Origin: Bacteroidota bacterium
Lineage (GTDB): Bacteria; Bacteroidota; Bacteroidia; Chitinophagales; Chitinophagaceae
Assembly (NCBI GenBank): GCA_013286305.1
Contig: JABDFW010000009.1
Location: forward strand, 1 to 61,825
Length of the DNA: 61,825 bases
Direction: 5' to 3'
Shown: in pieces, positions 59,093 through 61,825 of the stretch
Layout of the letters: each line of letters starts with the position of its first letter
Position numbering within the stretch: the first letter of the stretch is position 1
Notes under the pieces: generated by a model
Database searches by the model: none
What the model was told of the DNA's origin: nothing
The model's input: only the letters and a program-made list of their open reading frames with translations
Made by a program: the position numbers and the translations under genes

Positions 59093-60346
59093 ATGAGTAA
59101 GCTGAGCAGGATGGCAGAGTCGCTGGTAGGATCGGAGATCGTGCGGCTGGGCAACGAGATCAATGACCGTATAAGACAGGGAGAGCATATTTATAATTTT
59201 ACTATTGGTGATTTTGACCCTTCTATTTTCCCCATCCCAAAGGAACTGGAGGATTTGATTGTAGAAGCGTACCGTAACCATTATACCAACTATCCGCCCG
59301 GTGATGGGCTGCTTGAACTGCGTAGCGCCGTATCGCAGTTTTTAAAAGAATGGGAAGGGCTGGAATATGCTACTAACGAAATACTTATTGCAAGCGGTGG
59401 CAGGCCATTGATATACACCGTATTTAAAACAATAGTTGATAAGGGAGATAAGGTGATTTATGCGGTGCCATCATGGAATAATAACCACTACGTTCACTTG
59501 CATGAAGGGCAGCATTGTGTAATTGAAGCGACGGTTGAGAATCATTTTATGCCGACCGCTGCAGATATAGCGCCGCACATAGTGGGTGCATCGCTTATTT
59601 GTTTATGTACACCGCAAAACCCAACCGGCACCACGCTGCCAAAAGCAGAACTGGAGAAAATTTGCGACCTGGTACTGGAAGAAAATAAAAGGCGTGGCGA
59701 TGGAAAAAAGCTTTACATGATGTTTGACCAGATGTACTGGATACTAACCTATGGCGATACAAAACATTACAATCCCATTACCTTAAGGCCGGCAATGAAA
59801 CCATATACCATTTTTATAGATGGCATCTCAAAGGCGCTGGCTTCTACAGGCTTGCGCATCGGGTGGGCATTTGGCCCCGCAGAGCCTATTGCAAAAATGA
59901 AAGCGGTGCTAAGCCATCTTGGGGCATGGGGGCCTATGAGCGAGCAAAAAGCAACCGCTAAATTCTTGCCCAATAAAAAAGCGCTGGAATCATATTTTGT
60001 TACTTTTAAAGCCGGGCTTGAAGAAAGATTAACAAGAATATACGGGGGCTTTATCGCTTTAAAAAATAAAGGGTATTCAGTGGACGCGGTTGTGCCGCAG
60101 GCAGCCATTTACCTTACCATTAAACTTGACCTTGCGGGAAAAACACACGGCGAAAGTAAATTAACCACCCAGGCAGATGTTACCGCGTATATTTTAAGCG
60201 AAGCAAAACTGGCGGTCGTGCCGTTCTATGCCTTTGGTGCCAAAAATAATTCGCCCTGGTACAGGCTTAGTGTAGGCACCTGCCATTTAGAGGATATTGA
60301 TGCAATGTTTAACCAGCTTGAGGCGGCGCTTGAGAAATTAAAATAA
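59093..60346 (+). CDS. Class I/II pyridoxal-phosphate aminotransferase
   Basis: A 417-residue fold-type I aminotransferase of the aspartate aminotransferase group. YNFTIGDFDPSIFPIP is the substrate loop, YTNYPPGDGLLELR and IASGGRPLIYTVFKTI bind the phosphate region, and CTPQNPTGTTLPKAE is the Asn loop. MFDQMYWILTYG has the PLP-ring Asp, and DGISKALASTGLRIGWAFGP carries the Schiff-base Lys247. The C-terminal WYRLSVGTCH holds the substrate Arg. The ATG at 59093 is preferred over a TTG six bases upstream. It ends at a strong terminator. Confidence 0.93.
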   Translation: MSKLSRMAESLVGSEIVRLGNEINDRIRQGEHIYNFTIGDFDPSIFPIPKELEDLIVEAYRNHYTNYPPGDGLLELRSAVSQFLKEWEGLEYATNEILIASGGRPLIYTVFKTIVDKGDKVIYAVPSWNNNHYVHLHEGQHCVIEATVENHFMPTAADIAPHIVGASLICLCTPQNPTGTTLPKAELEKICDLVLEENKRRGDGKKLYMMFDQMYWILTYGDTKHYNPITLRPAMKPYTIFIDGISKALASTGLRIGWAFGPAEPIAKMKAVLSHLGAWGPMSEQKATAKFLPNKKALESYFVTFKAGLEERLTRIYGGFIALKNKGYSVDAVVPQAAIYLTIKLDLAGKTHGESKLTTQADVTAYILSEAKLAVVPFYAFGAKNNSPWYRLSVGTCHLEDIDAMFNQLEAALEKLK

Positions 60347-60379
60347 AAAACTCCGGGTTTTTCCGGAGTTAAATTTTTT
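60345..60379 (+). terminator. Rho-independent terminator after the aminotransferase
   Basis: AACTCCGG (60349-60356) and CCGGAGTT (60363-60370) form an 8-base stem with a 6-base loop, followed by AAATTTTTT. It begins two bases after the stop codon; the A-run before it makes it work on both strands. Confidence 0.85.
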
Positions 60380-60404
60380 CGCGCTTGCAATCGTTCTTTG
60401 CTTT

Positions 60405-60653
60405 TTAATTTTTGTTGCTGATAAATACGAAAGGGCTTGATCCTTTTTCCCGTATAGCCTGTTGGATCAAGTGTGGTTTTTGAATGATCTTGTACCGGTT
60501 TATGTCAACTACTTCGTTGGCGGTACAAAACGAATTCAAATTTTCCACATTATACAACAATTCGTTTAGCAGCTCTACTTCGTGTTTTAGCTGTTTAGCG
60601 TTCATTGCTGTTTTTTTTGTAAGCACCAGCAAGTCTCTGTTTTGGGGGCTCAT
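60405..60653 (-). CDS. Small hypothetical protein (82 residues)
   Basis: An 82-residue soluble protein: a basic N-terminus (SPQNRDLLVLTKKTAMNAKQL), a helix HEVELLNELLYNVENL, and the stretch VDINRYKIIQKPHLIQQAIREKG. Acidic/basic helices and a sensible composition support coding. No family is recognised. It is convergent to the aminotransferase across the terminator. Confidence 0.5.
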   Translation of the reverse strand: MSPQNRDLLVLTKKTAMNAKQLKHEVELLNELLYNVENLNSFCTANEVVDINRYKIIQKPHLIQQAIREKGSSPFVFISNKN

Positions 60654-60692
60654 AACACGACTTGTTTACATCATATATATTGAAAAAAACTG

Positions 60693-60827
60693 TTAACCTA
60701 CCATTCCTCTATGCGAGGGGCATCCGCACTTTTGACGGCCCCTCCCGTAGAGGCCTTCGCTGCACGAACTCATTATCGAACTGATCAATAACAGTAAAAC
60801 AATTGTTTGAATTACTTTTCTTTTCAT
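60693..60827 (-). CDS. Tiny Cys/Gly lipoprotein (44 residues)
   Basis: A 44-residue frame: MKRKVIQTIVLLLLISSIMSSC followed by SEGLYGRGRQKCGCPSHRGMVG. The lipobox MSSC gives Cys22. The mature part ends with CGCPSHRGMVG, a tail I recall from many short Chitinophagaceae lipoproteins (CGCPS-x-RG). The longer in-frame start at 60926 would lack a signal peptide at its N-terminus and overlap the next gene. Function unknown. Confidence 0.7.
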   Translation of the reverse strand: MKRKVIQTIVLLLLISSIMSSCSEGLYGRGRQKCGCPSHRGMVG

Positions 60828-60877
60828 AATATCAGTATTTAAAATTAGATGAATTTTACATATTAATAATACTGGAT

Positions 60878-61825
60878 TTGAATTTTGAGCAAAATTTAAG
60901 GTCAAAGAATATCCTGTTAGCCCCATTGGACTGGGGTTTAGGCCACGCTACGCGCTGTATTCCCTTAATAAAGCAACTGTTAGTTAACGGGTGCACTGTA
61001 ACAATAGCAGCTTCAGGCAATACAAAAGCGCTGCTTGAGAAAGAGTTCCCGTCCATTTCAATGATTGATTTATTTGGGTATAACATCAAATACTCTACCG
61101 GAAAACGCTGGTTAGCCCTAAAAATTTTATTCCAGTCGCCCAAAATTCTGTTAACCATCAGGAAAGAGCATAAATGGTTGCAAAAAAATAATTGCAGAAA
61201 ACCAATTTGACTTAATAATTTCAGATAATCGTTTTGGGCTATATACCACTAAAATTCCCTGTATTTTTATAACGCACCAGCTGCTTATAAAAGCCCGTTA
61301 CAGATGGCTGGAAAAAATAATACAGAACATCAATTACAGATTTATAAACCATTTTACAGAATGCTGGGTGCCTGATGTAGCAAATGGTGATACAATAGCA
61401 GGGCAACTCTCCCACCCAAAAAAACTACCTTTAATTCCTTTGAAGTATATCGGGCCATTATGCAGGTTTGACGCGATAACCCTGCGCACAAAAAAATATA
61501 CCTGGCTGATTATATTATCAGGCCCTGAACCGCAACGTACGCTCCTGGAAAAGAAAATATTGGACATTATCGCCAAAATGGATGGACATATTTTACTGGT
61601 AAGAGGTAAACCAGGCAACGGAGGGGAAATAAGCGCTCCATCTCCTAACTGTACAGTTGTAAATCATCTCCCTACCGGCCACATGCAGCAGGCTTTTGAA
61701 GAAAGCGAATTTGTGATAAGCCGTTGCGGTTACACCACTGTTATGGAAGTGTTATGCATGCAAAAAAAATCCATTCTTATACCTACTCCAGGGCAAACCG
61801 AACAGGAATATCTCGCTGAACATCT
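60878..61825 (+). pseudogene. MurG/GT28-like glycosyltransferase, frameshifted and cut by the window end
   Basis: From TTG 60878 the frame reads ILLAPLDWGLGHATRCIPLI (GT-B N-domain start) up to KEHKWLQK. At the A7 run 61182-61188 it then leaves frame and stops at 61210. One A fewer restores IIAENQFDLIISDNRFGLYT and a frame open to the window end, with ILSGPEPQRTLLEKKIL, VVNHLPTGHMQQAFEESEFVISRCGYTTVMEVL and LIPTPGQTEQEYLAEH, the sugar-nucleotide-binding C-domain. The single break is in a homopolymer, so it could be a sequencing error, slippage-based switching, or early decay. The 3' end is missing. Confidence 0.8.

Overview
The window is a stretch of chromosome from a member of the Bacteroidota, most probably of the Chitinophagaceae type. 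The evidence is an alternative complex III (act) operon fused to an aa3 oxidase operon, a TonB receptor with a carboxypeptidase-like N-domain, a GH97 enzyme, Tricorn-like and DUF885 peptidases, LytTR/LytS signalling, promoter boxes of the TTTG-N20-TAnnTTTG type, and few Shine-Dalgarno sequences. No rRNA, tRNA, CRISPR array or prophage was seen. The coding load is moderate: several gaps of 200-600 bases carry repeats and palindromes instead of genes.

Layout. 1-2.2 kb: the end of a cyclophilin, gcvH, and an ECF sigma factor with its membrane anti-sigma factor. 2.5-3.5 kb: an AT-rich gene for a PD-(D/E)XK nuclease-like protein standing alone. 3.6-20.1 kb, all on the minus strand: the aerobic respiratory chain in the order actABCDEF, coxB, coxA, ctaB, two coxC-type genes, subunit IV, SCO and DUF420. 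ActA-F oxidise quinol, the aa3 oxidase reduces oxygen, and CtaB, SCO and probably DUF420 assemble heme and copper centres. 20-24.5 kb: purN with an in-frame repeat insertion, a CoA hydrolase/transferase, a REP-transposase remnant with flanking palindromes, and a serine hydrolase. 24.5-28.8 kb: a fructosamine-kinase-like gene, a second ECF sigma/anti-sigma pair, a Fic protein overlapped by a RelE-type toxin-antitoxin pair, RDD and hypothetical genes. 28.8-37.6 kb: a secreted peptidase/amidohydrolase group and two tiny lipoproteins. 37.7-44.5 kb: a beta-barrel protein, a TonB receptor with a small partner, and a LytTR/LytS two-component system whose sensor has a histidine-rich periplasmic repeat. 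44.7-48.5 kb: an unknown membrane protein with a 64-residue partner, a membrane glycosyltransferase pair and a GT2 enzyme. 48.7-55 kb: GH97, an orphan molybdenum hydroxylase large subunit, a lipoprotein and obgE. 55-58.9 kb: an iron-type alcohol dehydrogenase and a four-gene signalling cassette (CPxxC-tailed protein, multi-pass membrane protein, NarX-like kinase, LuxR-type regulator). 59-61.8 kb: an aminotransferase, small genes, and a glycosyltransferase broken by one extra A in a run of seven.

The most unusual content lies between the genes. (1) Degenerate short-period repeats begin at or just after stop codons and often form inverted pairs; one 31-base unit occurs near 24.5 kb and again as an inverted pair near 56.3 kb. 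(2) REPIN/MITE-like elements share a GGTGGGTAG box between terminal hairpins, and one carries an internally deleted REP-associated transposase. (3) Nested palindromes lie after purN, and a repeat of similar character has entered the purN reading frame. Of the protein systems, the four-gene signalling cassette at 56.4-58.9 kb is the best candidate for something not yet described.
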